Shown here: one piece after another, positions 1-8,904 of the stretch
How the letters are laid out: each line of letters opens with the position of its first letter
Numbering within the stretch: position 1 is the first letter of the stretch
Source: Sphingobium sp. V4
GTDB lineage: Bacteria > Pseudomonadota > Alphaproteobacteria > Sphingomonadales > Sphingomonadaceae
DNA: 64,000 nucleotides
NCBI RefSeq assembly: GCF_029590555.1
Contig: NZ_CP081002.1
Location: 552,501-616,500 of the forward strand
Direction of reading: 5' to 3'
Notes under the pieces: model-generated
Seen by the model: the letters and a program-made list of their open reading frames with translations, nothing else
What the model was told of the DNA's origin: nothing
The model's database searches: none
Position numbers and translations under genes: made by a program

Positions 1-290
1 ATGACCTGCCTGCCTGTCAGCGCGGCGATGTCAATGCGGATCAACCGTTCGCCGTCGGCCAGGTGAAACCCGTCATGCGGCAGCCCTTCGGCATGCATAC
101 GCGCGCCCAGGCCCAGCCGGTCCATCAGGTCGGTCGTGGTCCGCTCCAGCACACCCGCGCGGATGCGTCCCAGAACATAATCGGGCGACGCCCGCTCGAC
201 GATGATGGTATCGATGCCTTCGGCTCGCAGCAGATGACCAAGCAACAGTCCGGCCGGCCCTGCGCCGACAATGGCGACCTGGGTTTTCAT
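1..290 (-). CDS. pobA: 4-hydroxybenzoate 3-monooxygenase, N-terminal part (cut by window edge)
   Basis: Only the first 96 residues lie in the window. They start with a Rossmann FAD-binding motif GAGPAG (residues 9-14), and residues 42-48 read RIRAGVL, the segment typical of PobA flavin hydroxylases just before substrate-pocket residues. The family converts 4-hydroxybenzoate to protocatechuate with NADPH and O2 in the cytoplasm. That fits the aromatic-degradation genes that follow. No AraC-type PobR is seen on the visible side; the upstream neighbour is an unrelated secreted protein on the same strand. The assignment rests on the N-terminus only. Confidence 0.85.
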   Translation of the reverse strand, partial: MKTQVAIVGAGPAGLLLGHLLRAEGIDTIIVERASPDYVLGRIRAGVLERTTTDLMDRLGLGARMHAEGLPHDGFHLADGERLIRIDIAALTGRQV

Positions 291-474
291 GATGATCCTC
301 TCCAGCAGATGCGGAATATGCCGGAAACATGCCGCGCCGATGCGCGTACGCCCATGGCGGGATCAGCAAAATAATTGGATTATCGACCAGCCCATCATCC
401 GGCGATACGATCATTTTCCTTTGCGCTATAGGCCATTCCATCCGCGTGGGACCACACAAATCTGGATGATACGG

Positions 475-2889
475 TCAGGCGGCAGGCAATGTGACCACAT
501 TGGCCGGCGCATCGCGGAGCCGCAGGTAAAGCTTCCCGTCCGGCGGCGCCGGCACCTTCAGGGCAGAACCGGTGTAGCCGTGCGCGACCTGGGCGGCCTG
601 ATCGAGGTTGGGCGTCGTCCCGACCGCGTCGATCAGGAACAGGTCGCGGCCACGGATCGTGCAATCTCCCTCCTTTGCTTCGCAGGCCACGCCCTCGATC
701 CGCGGCAACCGGGCCAGAGTCACCAGCGGCTGCCAGTCACTGACCTCCCCGCCCCGCGCCAGGCGAAAGCGGAGCGGGCCGAAAAGCGGCGCCAGCGCGT
801 CTGGGTCGAGCGTCGCCACCATCACCTGCGGACTTTCCAGGCGCAGACCATCGGCCGTCGTGAGGCGAAGCGCGGCGCTACCATCGATCGGCGCCACTTC
901 GATGGCGTCGGCAGCGGTCAAATGCGTCTCCCCCTTGGCCTCGACGGAGAAGACGAGCCGACCGCTATCCGGCAGCACCTCGTCGCCATCGAGCGCCAGA
1001 TCCGCGCTGCCACCCGGTGCGCCCGGCGTCACATCCTTGCTCAGCAGCCCGATCTGCGGACGTGGAGCCGCTATCGTTACCGCCAGGCCAACGGTTCGCC
1101 CGTCATGCAAGCTGACCCGGGCGCTCACCTGACTGCCCTGCCGGGGAACCACCCCTTCCCCCTGCATCGCCAGTCTCAATCGGTCGATAGACCCGTCGCG
1201 CGTCAGCCCGTCGGGCCGCAAGATCACGCCGGCAATTTCGACGCTTTCCACCTGATCGAGCCGCTGCCCCGAGAGCAGCGCTTGCCTGTCGCCGGTATGG
1301 AGAAGTAGGCCGTCCAGGCGGCTTGCCTGGGCATAGCTGCGCAGAGTAATGGTCGACGGTTGAGCGACCCCCTGATATTTCACCGCCAGATCGATCGTTC
1401 CCGGCCTGCGCTCCGCGAGCGGCAATGTCAGCGCCAGCCCGTCGCGCCCCTGGACTTTCCACCCTATCGACTGAACCGGTCCATCGCCCTGACGGATCGT
1501 CACGCTTTCGACGCAGGCCGGCGCGCCGCCCTTCAAGACCAGCCCATTGTCGCGGCCGACCACAAGCGCAGGCGCTTCGCCCTCGACCGCCCATCCGCCC
1601 CCATCGGGCAACTGGAGCGTAAAGTCCGGTCCTTCAAGGCGATCGAATCCCCAATGGCCGTACAGATGGCCCTGCACCGTTCCCTTGAAGGTAGACGGCA
1701 GGTCGGCGCCAGCCAGCACATAGCCGCCCCGATCCGCCCGCGCCGTAACCGGCAGTTCCGCCATCTCGCCCGTTGCCGCCTTCAGCGCCAGCTTGACGTC
1801 GCGCGCATAGGCGGTGGAATAGATGAGCGGCGCGCCCTCGACCGGCAGCACGGTGCCGGCGCGCACGGCGCAGATCGGCGCATCGGCTGCATTGCGCAGG
1901 CGCGGCGGGCTGTCGGCCTCGATCGCCGGCATCGCCACGACCATCACCGACTTGGGCTTCTGGAAAGAGGGCGCAGCGTTCAGCAACAGGCCGATGCCAT
2001 CGCCCTTGCGCACACTGAGCGTTGGCAGATAGTCGAACTGCGGATTACTGAATGCGCCGAAAATCTTCGCCACATCGCGCACCACGCCGATATAGGCGCT
2101 GTAATAGCCATAGCCCGCCTCCCGCGTAGCGCTCAGCTGCAACGCCAGATCGGTCGGCGCTCCCGTCAGCGTCTCGGCCATCGAACTGCTGTGGACATCC
2201 GCCAGAACCAGCGATTCCCGATTGTCGAGCAGGCAGGCCGCCTGCAATTCGACAACCCTCGACAGACATTCCTCATTCAGTTTCATCGACAGGCTGTTCG
2301 CCAGCATCGGCGCGACGCCCCGCAGAAATTCGGGATGGGTATTTTCCTGCGCGCGAATCGCGGCCATGAAGGCGTCGAGCCGAGATCGGTCGAGCGAGGC
2401 CTGGTTCAGATCCTGCGTCGCCCGGACGAATTCGCCCGGCTTGCCGCGCACCGCGTCGGTCAGCGTCCCCTCCGCCCCGCCCGTGTCGGGCACCAGGAAC
2501 AGCACCATCTGCCGTGCGCCCTTGGGCACGGTCACGGTCAGCGCCCTGTCATTGGCCTTCTTCTTCCAGGTCTCGGCGAACCTCACCCAATCCTTGGGCG
2601 GCGGGTTGGTCGCCCCGCGCAGGAATGCGGACGCCAGGATGAAACGGGCACCCTGTTCATCCGGCAAGTCCGCCTCGATGGAGAGCTGATCCCCCTCGGA
2701 CAGGCTCGGCACCTGCGCGATCGGCAGGCTCTGCGCGCCGCGCATCACCATGACGCGCAGGGATGGACCGGACAGTTCGAATGGGGCCGGGTCGGCCGCA
2801 TGGAGGGACGCGGGCACCAGCGATGCCAGCAGAAAGGCGATGCCCCAGCACTTGGCGCGACGCGCAATCCTGTCGGTCGCAATGCACAT
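475..2889 (-). CDS. large secreted protein of unknown function
   Basis: About 804 residues. The chosen ATG gives a basic N-terminus followed by a hydrophobic stretch ending near ASLHA, a standard Sec signal peptide. A longer start at 2907 adds six residues. After the signal, the protein is rich in short beta-strand-like segments with Ala/Gly/Asp turns and few cysteines (a few pairs, for example CLSRVVELQAAC). No catalytic motif was recognised. The C-terminal half has a repeated feel compatible with stacked Ig/IPT-like beta domains. It is monocistronic. Its location outside the cytoplasm is well supported, but its function is not known. Confidence 0.7.
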   Translation of the reverse strand: MCIATDRIARRAKCWGIAFLLASLVPASLHAADPAPFELSGPSLRVMVMRGAQSLPIAQVPSLSEGDQLSIEADLPDEQGARFILASAFLRGATNPPPKDWVRFAETWKKKANDRALTVTVPKGARQMVLFLVPDTGGAEGTLTDAVRGKPGEFVRATQDLNQASLDRSRLDAFMAAIRAQENTHPEFLRGVAPMLANSLSMKLNEECLSRVVELQAACLLDNRESLVLADVHSSSMAETLTGAPTDLALQLSATREAGYGYYSAYIGVVRDVAKIFGAFSNPQFDYLPTLSVRKGDGIGLLLNAAPSFQKPKSVMVVAMPAIEADSPPRLRNAADAPICAVRAGTVLPVEGAPLIYSTAYARDVKLALKAATGEMAELPVTARADRGGYVLAGADLPSTFKGTVQGHLYGHWGFDRLEGPDFTLQLPDGGGWAVEGEAPALVVGRDNGLVLKGGAPACVESVTIRQGDGPVQSIGWKVQGRDGLALTLPLAERRPGTIDLAVKYQGVAQPSTITLRSYAQASRLDGLLLHTGDRQALLSGQRLDQVESVEIAGVILRPDGLTRDGSIDRLRLAMQGEGVVPRQGSQVSARVSLHDGRTVGLAVTIAAPRPQIGLLSKDVTPGAPGGSADLALDGDEVLPDSGRLVFSVEAKGETHLTAADAIEVAPIDGSAALRLTTADGLRLESPQVMVATLDPDALAPLFGPLRFRLARGGEVSDWQPLVTLARLPRIEGVACEAKEGDCTIRGRDLFLIDAVGTTPNLDQAAQVAHGYTGSALKVPAPPDGKLYLRLRDAPANVVTLPAA

Positions 2890-3234
2890 ATGTCTATTTT
2901 CCACCATCCTGCCTGCGACCCTGCTTCACCTCTCCCATATCGGCGCAGGCAAGCCAAGAGCGAAGGAATGCCGATACGGGTCGGGGCGGCATGGCGTATC
3001 GTCGCCACATGCCGCATCCTTCATGCGGTCGATCGCCCGACCCACGCGTCGGCTCGACATGGAACTTCCGTTCGTCGAGGACGGTCGACTTTCTTCTCGA
3101 ACGGATTTGCCCAGACGGCAGATTGGGAGAAAACCATGCTCCTGGCGTGAAGCGAAGGATTCCTCCATAAGTCGGGCATGGCGCCTTGTTAGCGGACGGC
3201 CTCCCGATCAGATCGATGCGGGAGGCCCCTCGCC
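2890..3234. other. intergenic region, no gene recognised
   Basis: About 345 bases between two minus-strand genes. Open frames here overlap on both strands without a plausible ribosome site or family resemblance. It should hold the promoter of the large secreted protein and, at 3199-3226, a hairpin at the end of the small secreted protein gene. Confidence 0.5.
3199..3226 (-). terminator. possible stem-loop after the small secreted protein gene
   Basis: GCCTCCCG at 3199-3206 pairs perfectly with CGGGAGGC at 3219-3226 across a 12-base loop, 8 bases downstream of the stop codon of the minus-strand gene ending at 3235. No clear T-run follows on the minus strand, so it may be a stabilising or Rho-assisted 3' end rather than a classical intrinsic terminator. 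Confidence 0.45.
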
Positions 3235-3477
3235 TCAGCGCTGGGCAAGCTGGACGGCCGGCTTGCGCGTGATGGTCACGCCGGCCTCGGCCCATTTGCT
3301 CGCAGTGCGGCACTTGACGGTGGGAACGATGGAACTGGGCTGGACCTGCTTGATGCAATAATGCTGGGTCTTGGCATCATAGCTCACCTTGGGCTTGCCA
3401 TACTGGCCCTGCGCGGCGGCGGGCGCGGCAAAGCTGCCAATGGCGGCGGCGGCGATGATGGCGGCAATGGTCTTCAT
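3235..3477 (-). CDS. small secreted protein of unknown function
   Basis: 80 residues. The start at 3477 was chosen because GGAAGG lies 8 bases upstream; an ATG two codons earlier lies too close to that site. The N-terminus is a typical signal peptide (Lys, a run of Ile/Ala, cleavage near APAAAQ). The mature part of about 58 residues has two cysteines (YC and KC), which could form one disulphide in the periplasm. Small exported proteins of this layout are common in sphingomonads and mostly uncharacterised. No function is proposed. Confidence 0.6.
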   Translation of the reverse strand: MKTIAAIIAAAAIGSFAAPAAAQGQYGKPKVSYDAKTQHYCIKQVQPSSIVPTVKCRTASKWAEAGVTITRKPAVQLAQR

Positions 3478-3717
3478 GGTCATGTCCTTCCCTGAACTTG
3501 CTTTGAACGATCCCGATGGACCGTGCCCAATGCTTTGCAGGGGGCGTGCCAATTGATGAAAAGCTCGGAAATCCGGGATTTAGAACCGATCGGCAGAAAA
3601 TCTGTTGGGGGTAATATCCCAATATACGGCGCAATATCCTTTCTGTTGGCAAAATTTTCATCGCAAATCAAAAAGCTGGCCGGACATGCCCCTTTTCCAT
3701 CCGGCCAGAGGCAGCCC

Positions 3718-4614
3718 CTATGCGCCGTTGACTTTTTCGCGCCTTTCCCCGCCTGGCACGCCATGCGCGACCCGCTTCCCATAGTCCGGGTCGTCCTCGG
3801 GCTTTGCAAGAGCGGCCAAGACCTGTTGGTGGACCTCCTCCAGCGTCCCGCGAAATTCGGGATAGGGCAGGATGTAGAACTGGTTCGCCTCCACGCCTTC
3901 CAGCACATAGCGGGCCAGCACCTCCGGCTCCATGCCGACCGCGATCACCTGCTTAAGGTGCGCCATGACAACGGGATCGGCGCCATAATAGCCGGTGTCC
4001 TGAAGGTGCGCCGGGCGCGTCAGCACCGCCTCGTGGATGTTCGTGTTGACCGCGCCGGGACAGAGGAGCGACACGCCGATACCATGATCGGCCAGGTCGA
4101 GCGCCAGGCATTCGCTCAGGCCCCGTATCGCCATTTTGGACGTGCAATAGATGCCCGTGCCCTTGAGCGCCACGAAGGCGGACATCGACGCGGTGTTGAC
4201 GATATGCCCGCCCTTGCCCCGCTCGATCATGCGCGGGACGAAGGTCTGGATGCCGTTGATGACCCCGCGCAGATTGACATCCAACTGCCAGTCCCAGTCA
4301 TCATAGGTGGCGTTCTGCAAAGGCCCGAAGATCGACACCCCCGCCGTGTTGAACAGCAGCTCGACCGGCCCCAGCTGCGCCTCCACCGCATCGGCGGCGC
4401 GGGCATAGGCGGCGCGGTCGGTGATATTCAGCTTTACCGCCATCACCTCATGCCCGCGCCCGTCGAACCAGGCCAGCGCCTCGTCCAGATGGTCCTGCCT
4501 TATGTCGGCGATCGCGACCTTGCAGCCCGCCTGCGCAAAGACCTTCGCCTGCCCCAGCGCCACGCCCGATCCGCCGCCGGTGATGAAGGCGGTGCGTCCC
4601 GCGATCCTCGTCAT
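3718..4614 (-). CDS. short-chain dehydrogenase, LigD/LigL-type C-alpha-dehydrogenase candidate
   Basis: 298 residues, classical SDR fold. The cofactor motif is TGGGSGVALG (12-21), the structural motif NTAG is at 89-92, and the catalytic residues are Ser143 or Ser145, Tyr156 and Lys160. The stretches GQAKVF, AYARAAD and YDDWDW and the C-terminal YILPYPE segment closely recall the LigD/LigL/LigN/LigO enzymes. Those oxidise the alpha-hydroxyl of lignin beta-aryl ethers to a ketone with NAD. The non-standard glycine motif (GVALG) parallels GAGFG in LigD. It overlaps the preceding SDR gene by 4 bases and ends the vceA-like operon. The exact substrate and stereoisomer cannot be told from sequence. 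Confidence 0.8.
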   Translation of the reverse strand: MTRIAGRTAFITGGGSGVALGQAKVFAQAGCKVAIADIRQDHLDEALAWFDGRGHEVMAVKLNITDRAAYARAADAVEAQLGPVELLFNTAGVSIFGPLQNATYDDWDWQLDVNLRGVINGIQTFVPRMIERGKGGHIVNTASMSAFVALKGTGIYCTSKMAIRGLSECLALDLADHGIGVSLLCPGAVNTNIHEAVLTRPAHLQDTGYYGADPVVMAHLKQVIAVGMEPEVLARYVLEGVEANQFYILPYPEFRGTLEEVHQQVLAALAKPEDDPDYGKRVAHGVPGGERREKVNGA

Positions 4615-5546
4615 GCCGCCAACTCCTTGCCCTTGTGCCGCGCCAGTTGGTCGTCGAACACCGGGTTGGACAGCAGAAAGCCGATCTCCTTCGCCCGATC
4701 CTGGTTGATCGCCTCATCGGGCATCGACGCCAGGATCGCATCGAACCGGGTCCGCATCCCGTCCGCGAATTCGGGATGCGTCAGGATGTACAGATCGTTA
4801 TCGCATATGCCGGCCAGCACCCGCTCGCCGACCTCGTCCGCGCTCATCCAGAGCGGCGACACCGGCCGCTTCTCCAGTTCTTCCTCGCGCTGCTTGTAGC
4901 CGCTGTCGCTGCGATATTCGGCCGGCCGCAATTCGCCCGAATGGGCGATGTGGCTCTGCACCGGGCCGGGCATGAAAGCCGAAACGCCGATATTCTCCGC
5001 CGCCAGCTCGCCCCGGATCGCCTCCGAAATACCCAGCACCGCCGCCTTGGCGGCGGTGTAGATCGCCGAATAGCTGATCGGGATCAGCGCCGATTGGGAC
5101 GATGTGGTGACGATCTGTCCGCCCTCGCCATGCGCCTTGATGCGCGGCAGGATGGTGACCAGGCCGTTGATGACCCCGCCCAGATTGACGCCCATGCCCC
5201 AGTCCCAGTCATCGTAGCGCGCGTCCAGCACCGGCCCCATCACGCCTATGCCGGCATTGCCGATCAGCATGTGGATCTTGCCGAACCGCGCCTCCGCCGC
5301 ATCGGCGGCGCGGGCGAATCCGGCGCGATCCGTGACGTCGAGTTGCACTGTCTCGACCTGCGCATCGGCGGCCAGATCGGCCTTCGCCTGTGCCAGCGCG
5401 TCCTCGCGGATATCGGCGATCACCACATTTGCCCCGGCCCTGACCAGCGCCCGCGCAATGCCCAGCCCGATTCCGTTCGCCCCGCCCGTTATGAAAGCGG
5501 TCTTGCCCCGTACATCGCCCATCGGCGCACCTGCTGCCTGCGTCAT
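4611..5546 (-). CDS. short-chain dehydrogenase, second C-alpha-dehydrogenase candidate
   Basis: 311 residues. It has the canonical NAD(P) motif TGGANGIG (20-27), NAG at 97-99, Ser149/Ser150, Tyr163 and Lys167. AGGAGAGG sits 5 bases before the ATG. It shares with its downstream neighbour the YDDWDW segment and a C-terminal YILTHPEF stretch, so the two are paralogues. It lies between the DUF849 gene (12-base gap) and the second SDR (4-base overlap). Known C-alpha-dehydrogenases come in sets that split the stereoisomers of guaiacylglycerol-beta-guaiacyl ether, and a tandem pair fits that. Other secondary alcohols remain possible. Confidence 0.8.
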   Translation of the reverse strand: MTQAAGAPMGDVRGKTAFITGGANGIGLGIARALVRAGANVVIADIREDALAQAKADLAADAQVETVQLDVTDRAGFARAADAAEARFGKIHMLIGNAGIGVMGPVLDARYDDWDWGMGVNLGGVINGLVTILPRIKAHGEGGQIVTTSSQSALIPISYSAIYTAAKAAVLGISEAIRGELAAENIGVSAFMPGPVQSHIAHSGELRPAEYRSDSGYKQREEELEKRPVSPLWMSADEVGERVLAGICDNDLYILTHPEFADGMRTRFDAILASMPDEAINQDRAKEIGFLLSNPVFDDQLARHKGKELAA

Positions 5547-5558
5547 CCTGTCCTCTCC

Positions 5559-6434
5559 TTATTGCTTCAGGCCCAGCATGGCCCGCGCCTCGCCGGCGCT
5601 GGCGATGTCGCCGCCCATCCGATCGACCATCTCGACTGCCCAGCGCACCATCTCGCCATTGTCCGCGGCCATCCGGCCACGCCGCAGATAGATAGTGTCC
5701 TCGAACCCGACGCGGATATTGCCGCCCAGCAGCATCGACTGCGCCGCCATGGGCAGGCTGTGCCGGCTGACGCCGAAGCCGGTGAACTGGCTCCCACGCG
5801 GAATCTGGTTCTTCGCATAGAGCATCGCCTCAGGCGTCGCCGGCAATCCATATTTGGTGCCCAGAACGAAGGTGAAGGGCACATTCTTCGGGATCGCGCC
5901 CTTCGCCATCAGGTCGTCGGCGAACACAAAGTCCCCCGCCTCGAAGCATTCGATCTCCGGCAACACGCCCGCATCCTGGATCATGTGCCCCATCCTGGTG
6001 ATCATGGGGTCAAGGTTGATCGCCACCCCGCCCCATAGCTGCATGGTGCAGATGTCGAGCGTACACATGTCGGGCTTCAAATCCAGGATATGCTCCAGCC
6101 GCCGCTCGGCGGTGAACATCAGCGTGCCGGGGCCGCAGACCGCCGGATCATCGTCCCCCTGCATCCAGGTGCAGCCCGGCCCTGTGGTGACATTCAATAT
6201 CACTTCATCATTCTTCGCCCGGATCAGGCCGACGACTTCGCGATAATCCTCCAGCGCCTGCGACGGCGCGCCGGTCTCGCGATCACGCACATGGACATGA
6301 ATGATCGACGCGCCGGCCTCCGCCGCCGCCAGCGCCTCGGCGGCGACATGATCCGGGCGGAAGGGGAAGTCGGGATGCGCCGGCATCGGCGAACTTCCCG
6401 TCACCGCGCAGGTCACAAATAGCTTGCCAGCCAA
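5559..6434 (-). CDS. beta-keto acid cleavage enzyme (BKACE, DUF849), VceA-like
   Basis: 291 residues from a TTG start preceded by AGGAGAGG with a 4-base gap; an in-frame GTG 18 bases upstream has no such site. With this start the zinc ligands fall at His46 and His48 in HVHVRD, the same numbers as in the Kce prototype, and the Glu of the RVGFED segment is the likely third ligand. The family transfers the acyl part of a beta-keto acid to CoA from acetyl-CoA and releases acetoacetate. Vanilloyl acetate from beta-aryl ether breakdown is such a beta-keto acid, and VceA of Sphingobium SYK-6 is reported to do this. The gene heads an operon with two LigD-like SDRs, which supports that role by inference. 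Confidence 0.82.
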   Translation of the reverse strand: MAGKLFVTCAVTGSSPMPAHPDFPFRPDHVAAEALAAAEAGASIIHVHVRDRETGAPSQALEDYREVVGLIRAKNDEVILNVTTGPGCTWMQGDDDPAVCGPGTLMFTAERRLEHILDLKPDMCTLDICTMQLWGGVAINLDPMITRMGHMIQDAGVLPEIECFEAGDFVFADDLMAKGAIPKNVPFTFVLGTKYGLPATPEAMLYAKNQIPRGSQFTGFGVSRHSLPMAAQSMLLGGNIRVGFEDTIYLRRGRMAADNGEMVRWAVEMVDRMGGDIASAGEARAMLGLKQ

Positions 6435-6553
6435 TCTACCTCTCCTGTTCACTGTCGGCTATGCTGCCGACCGCAGACCAACGGGTCTTGCAGAGGAGAC
6501 GGCCCGCAAGAAGGCCGGTGGATGTCCCATTATTGCGAGTAACTGGATAAGGC

Positions 6554-7390
6554 ATGGCACAAAGGGAAGAATTGTCGCGGTTCCTGAAAGCCGCTCGCGC
6601 CAAGCTGGCGCCGTCCGAAGTCGGTCTGCCAGCGGGAGAACGCCGCCGCACGCGCGGTCTGCGGCGCGAGGAAGTGGCGACGCTCGCGGGGATGAGCGTC
6701 ACCTGGTACACATGGTTCGAGCAGGGGCGCGAGGTCCAGCTATCCGCGCCGATGCTGGAGCGACTGAGCCGCACCCTGCGCCTCAGCCCCAACGAGCGCG
6801 AATTTCTCTTTGCGCTCGCCCAGCATCGCCCCCCGCCGTTGGCCCGCCGCGCCGATGAGACGATCCACGCGGGCACCCAGCATCTGATGGATGCGCTGTC
6901 GATTCCCGCGCTGGTGATGGTGGAGGACTGGACGGTGATCGGCTGGAACCGCCTCGTCGCCCATGCCTTTCGCGACTATAGCCAGTTACCGCGCGAAGAA
7001 CGCAACCTGTTCCGCATCCTGATGCTCAACCCGCGCTATCGCGCCGACCCGGACAAGTTCCAGGATATGTGCCGCCGCCTGATCGCCCGCTTCAAATGGG
7101 ATTATAGCCGCACCGCCCAGCCCGAAGTGTTCGAGGGCATCATCGCCGACATGATGGACCAGTCGGAATTCTTCCAGCGCTACTGGCAGGAATCCGACAT
7201 CATGGCGCATTTCGAGGATACCAACATCGCCGACATGCCGGGCGTGGGCGAGATCATGTTCCGCCACACCAGCTATGCGATCGAGGAAGCGCCGGGCCAG
7301 CGCCTGTTGCTGTTCGCGCCGCTGGACGAGGTCAGCGCACAGCGACTCGCCAGGCTGGTGGCGGAAACGGAGGCGCCAGTTACAGCCTGA
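6554..7390 (+). CDS. XRE-family regulator with MmyB-like ligand-binding domain
   Basis: 278 residues. Residues 1-85 hold an XRE helix-turn-helix with the RRTRGLRREEVATLAG segment typical of the MmyB group. Residues 105-270 form the MmyB-like PAS-type ligand-binding domain (ALVMVEDWTVIGWN and following). It starts 119 bases from, and divergent to, the BKACE-SDR operon, so it is the natural candidate to control that operon and perhaps the ligF operon. Family members often bind fatty-acid or aromatic ligands, but the effector here is unknown. Confidence 0.82.
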   Translation: MAQREELSRFLKAARAKLAPSEVGLPAGERRRTRGLRREEVATLAGMSVTWYTWFEQGREVQLSAPMLERLSRTLRLSPNEREFLFALAQHRPPPLARRADETIHAGTQHLMDALSIPALVMVEDWTVIGWNRLVAHAFRDYSQLPREERNLFRILMLNPRYRADPDKFQDMCRRLIARFKWDYSRTAQPEVFEGIIADMMDQSEFFQRYWQESDIMAHFEDTNIADMPGVGEIMFRHTSYAIEEAPGQRLLLFAPLDEVSAQRLARLVAETEAPVTA

Positions 7391-7414
7391 CGCCCGTCCA
7401 CCGCCGCCTGATTG

Positions 7415-7678
7415 TCAGTTGGTCTCGCGCTTCAATCGCTCGGCCAGCGCATCGATCTCCTCCGGTTCCAGCAGCCAGGTGCGCGTCTTGCGCCCTTCCC
7501 GATGGACGGGCTGGGTCAGCAGGATGCGCGCCTGCGCTTTGGCATCGGGCTTGTAGAGGCCAAAATGGACGGCGCAGTCGCGGATCGTGCCGATCAGCGG
7601 CGGCTTGCCATCCAGGTCGATCATGGTCGCGGGCTGATCCCAGGGGATGCTGGCGACGCCGGGAAATTTCTGTTCCAT
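7415..7678 (-). CDS. hypothetical protein, 87 residues
   Basis: A short, charged, soluble protein with no signal peptide, membrane segment or cysteine. It contains IDLDGKPPLIGTIRD and ends in an acidic-basic helix (EEIDALAERLKRE). Codon use matches the neighbours. The ribosome site upstream of the ATG is weak (GCAGG). It is convergent with the XRE regulator and may share a transcript with the DUF4197 gene 38 bases upstream. I do not recognise a family. Confidence 0.5.
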   Translation of the reverse strand: MEQKFPGVASIPWDQPATMIDLDGKPPLIGTIRDCAVHFGLYKPDAKAQARILLTQPVHREGRKTRTWLLEPEEIDALAERLKRETN

Positions 7679-7716
7679 GCGCCTGCGTCACCACGCTCTG
7701 CCAAGGAAAGCAAGGC

Positions 7717-8388
7717 CTATCCGAGCAACGCCATCAGGATCGGGTCGCCGGTCGCGCGCGGGTCGCGGCGAATTTCCGCTTCCTCGCGCCCGATCGCGCG
7801 GAAGATCGCGTCGCCGATCTGGCCCGACACATTGTCGGCTATCGCCGCATAATCCCTGCCGCCTGTCGCAGCCAGCGCCGCCGACAGCATCTCGAACATG
7901 TCCGACCGCAACGCCTGCGACGCGCCGGGCATCAGCGCCTCGACCACCGAGCCACGCGCTTCGCGCGCCAACAGATCGGTCGCTGCCGTCGGTCCGCCGC
8001 GCAGCACCGATACCGCATCCGCCAGCGTCATGCGATGAACCGCGTCGATCACGACCGGCGCGGCATTGTCGGCCAGATCGACCGCGACATCGTTGAGCGC
8101 CATCGCCACCTGGTTGCGCACGGCATTGGTCCGCAGCAGCGCGGAAAGCACCGCTCCACCCTTCCCGCCACCCAGGTCCGGCGGCGCGATCCGCGTGAGC
8201 TGATCGTCATAGAAGCCACCCGGTTCGGTCAACCGGGAAAAGGCACGCTCGCTCGACAGTTCCAGCAAGCGCCGCACCGCTTCCTCGACCGTATAGCGCC
8301 CCATCGGCGTGGCGCAGGCCGCCAGCGGCAGCAACGCCAAGGTCGCGATCAGGCTGCGCCTGTCGGAAAGGCCGAATGATTGCTCCAT
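7717..8388 (-). CDS. DUF4197 family predicted lipoprotein
   Basis: 223 residues. The N-terminus has a twin-Arg-like DRRSLIATLALLPLAAC stretch with lipobox LAAC, so it is probably a lipoprotein. The rest is alpha-helical, with the ALLRTNAVRNQVAMALND and GREEAEIRRDPRATGDPIL segments typical of DUF4197, a family of exported proteins of unknown role. It lies 96 bases downstream of the thioesterase gene on the same strand. I see no mechanistic link to aromatic degradation. Confidence 0.72.
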   Translation of the reverse strand: MEQSFGLSDRRSLIATLALLPLAACATPMGRYTVEEAVRRLLELSSERAFSRLTEPGGFYDDQLTRIAPPDLGGGKGGAVLSALLRTNAVRNQVAMALNDVAVDLADNAAPVVIDAVHRMTLADAVSVLRGGPTAATDLLAREARGSVVEALMPGASQALRSDMFEMLSAALAATGGRDYAAIADNVSGQIGDAIFRAIGREEAEIRRDPRATGDPILMALLG

Positions 8389-8484
8389 GACGCGTCTCCC
8401 TCTTTCGTGGAAACCGTCATGGCCCGCTCAGCCTTGCCGGGCGCTGAACGCTTACAGACCCACCCCATTCGGTTTCACCCAAGG

Positions 8485-8904
8485 CTATAGGAATAGCGCC
8501 CGCACCGAATCAGGCACCCGCTCCGCCCGCAGCCCGCCCGGGCGGTTAGCGTCCGGGGCAGTCCAGACGCGCTTTTCGATGCACTCCACGCACAGCCGGC
8601 CGTCCAGCGACAGCCGATGCGCGACAGTGAAGCTGCTATTGCCGAAAACCGGCGCCTCCGCCTCCACCAGCACATCATCGCCATAGGCGGTCGGCAAGAA
8701 AAATCGCGCCGACACGTCGACCATGGGAAATCCGGCAAAGGGCATGGTCGCCATCATCTCGCGCTTTTTGGGCAGGCCCGCGCGTTCGAACAGCAGCATC
8801 GTCGTTTCGCCGAAAATGTCGAAATAGCGCGGGGCATGGACGATGCCGGCGGGGTCGCAATGCCCCCATTCGATGCGGACGATCCGCTGGAGATAGGCGC
8901 TCAC
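8485..8904 (-). CDS. hot-dog acyl-CoA thioesterase, VceB-like candidate
   Basis: 139 residues, starting with GTG that overlaps the GST stop codon (GTGA). The segment [19 protein letters not shown] carries the Asp of the 4-hydroxybenzoyl-CoA thioesterase type (HCDPAGIV) near residues 15-22, and the length fits the single hot-dog domain. Such enzymes hydrolyse aryl-CoA to the acid. In a beta-aryl-ether island with a VceA-like BKACE, the obvious substrate is vanilloyl-CoA, as reported for VceB in SYK-6. Coupling to a nu-class GST supports this. 4-Hydroxybenzoyl-CoA is an alternative. Confidence 0.78.
   Translation of the reverse strand: MSAYLQRIVRIEWGHCDPAGIVHAPRYFDIFGETTMLLFERAGLPKKREMMATMPFAGFPMVDVSARFFLPTAYGDDVLVEAEAPVFGNSSFTVAHRLSLDGRLCVECIEKRVWTAPDANRPGGLRAERVPDSVRALFL

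Noticed and set aside
1360..3150. About 600-codon plus-strand frame opposite the large secreted protein
   Set aside because: Composition is typical of an antisense shadow; the minus-strand frame has a signal peptide and normal composition.
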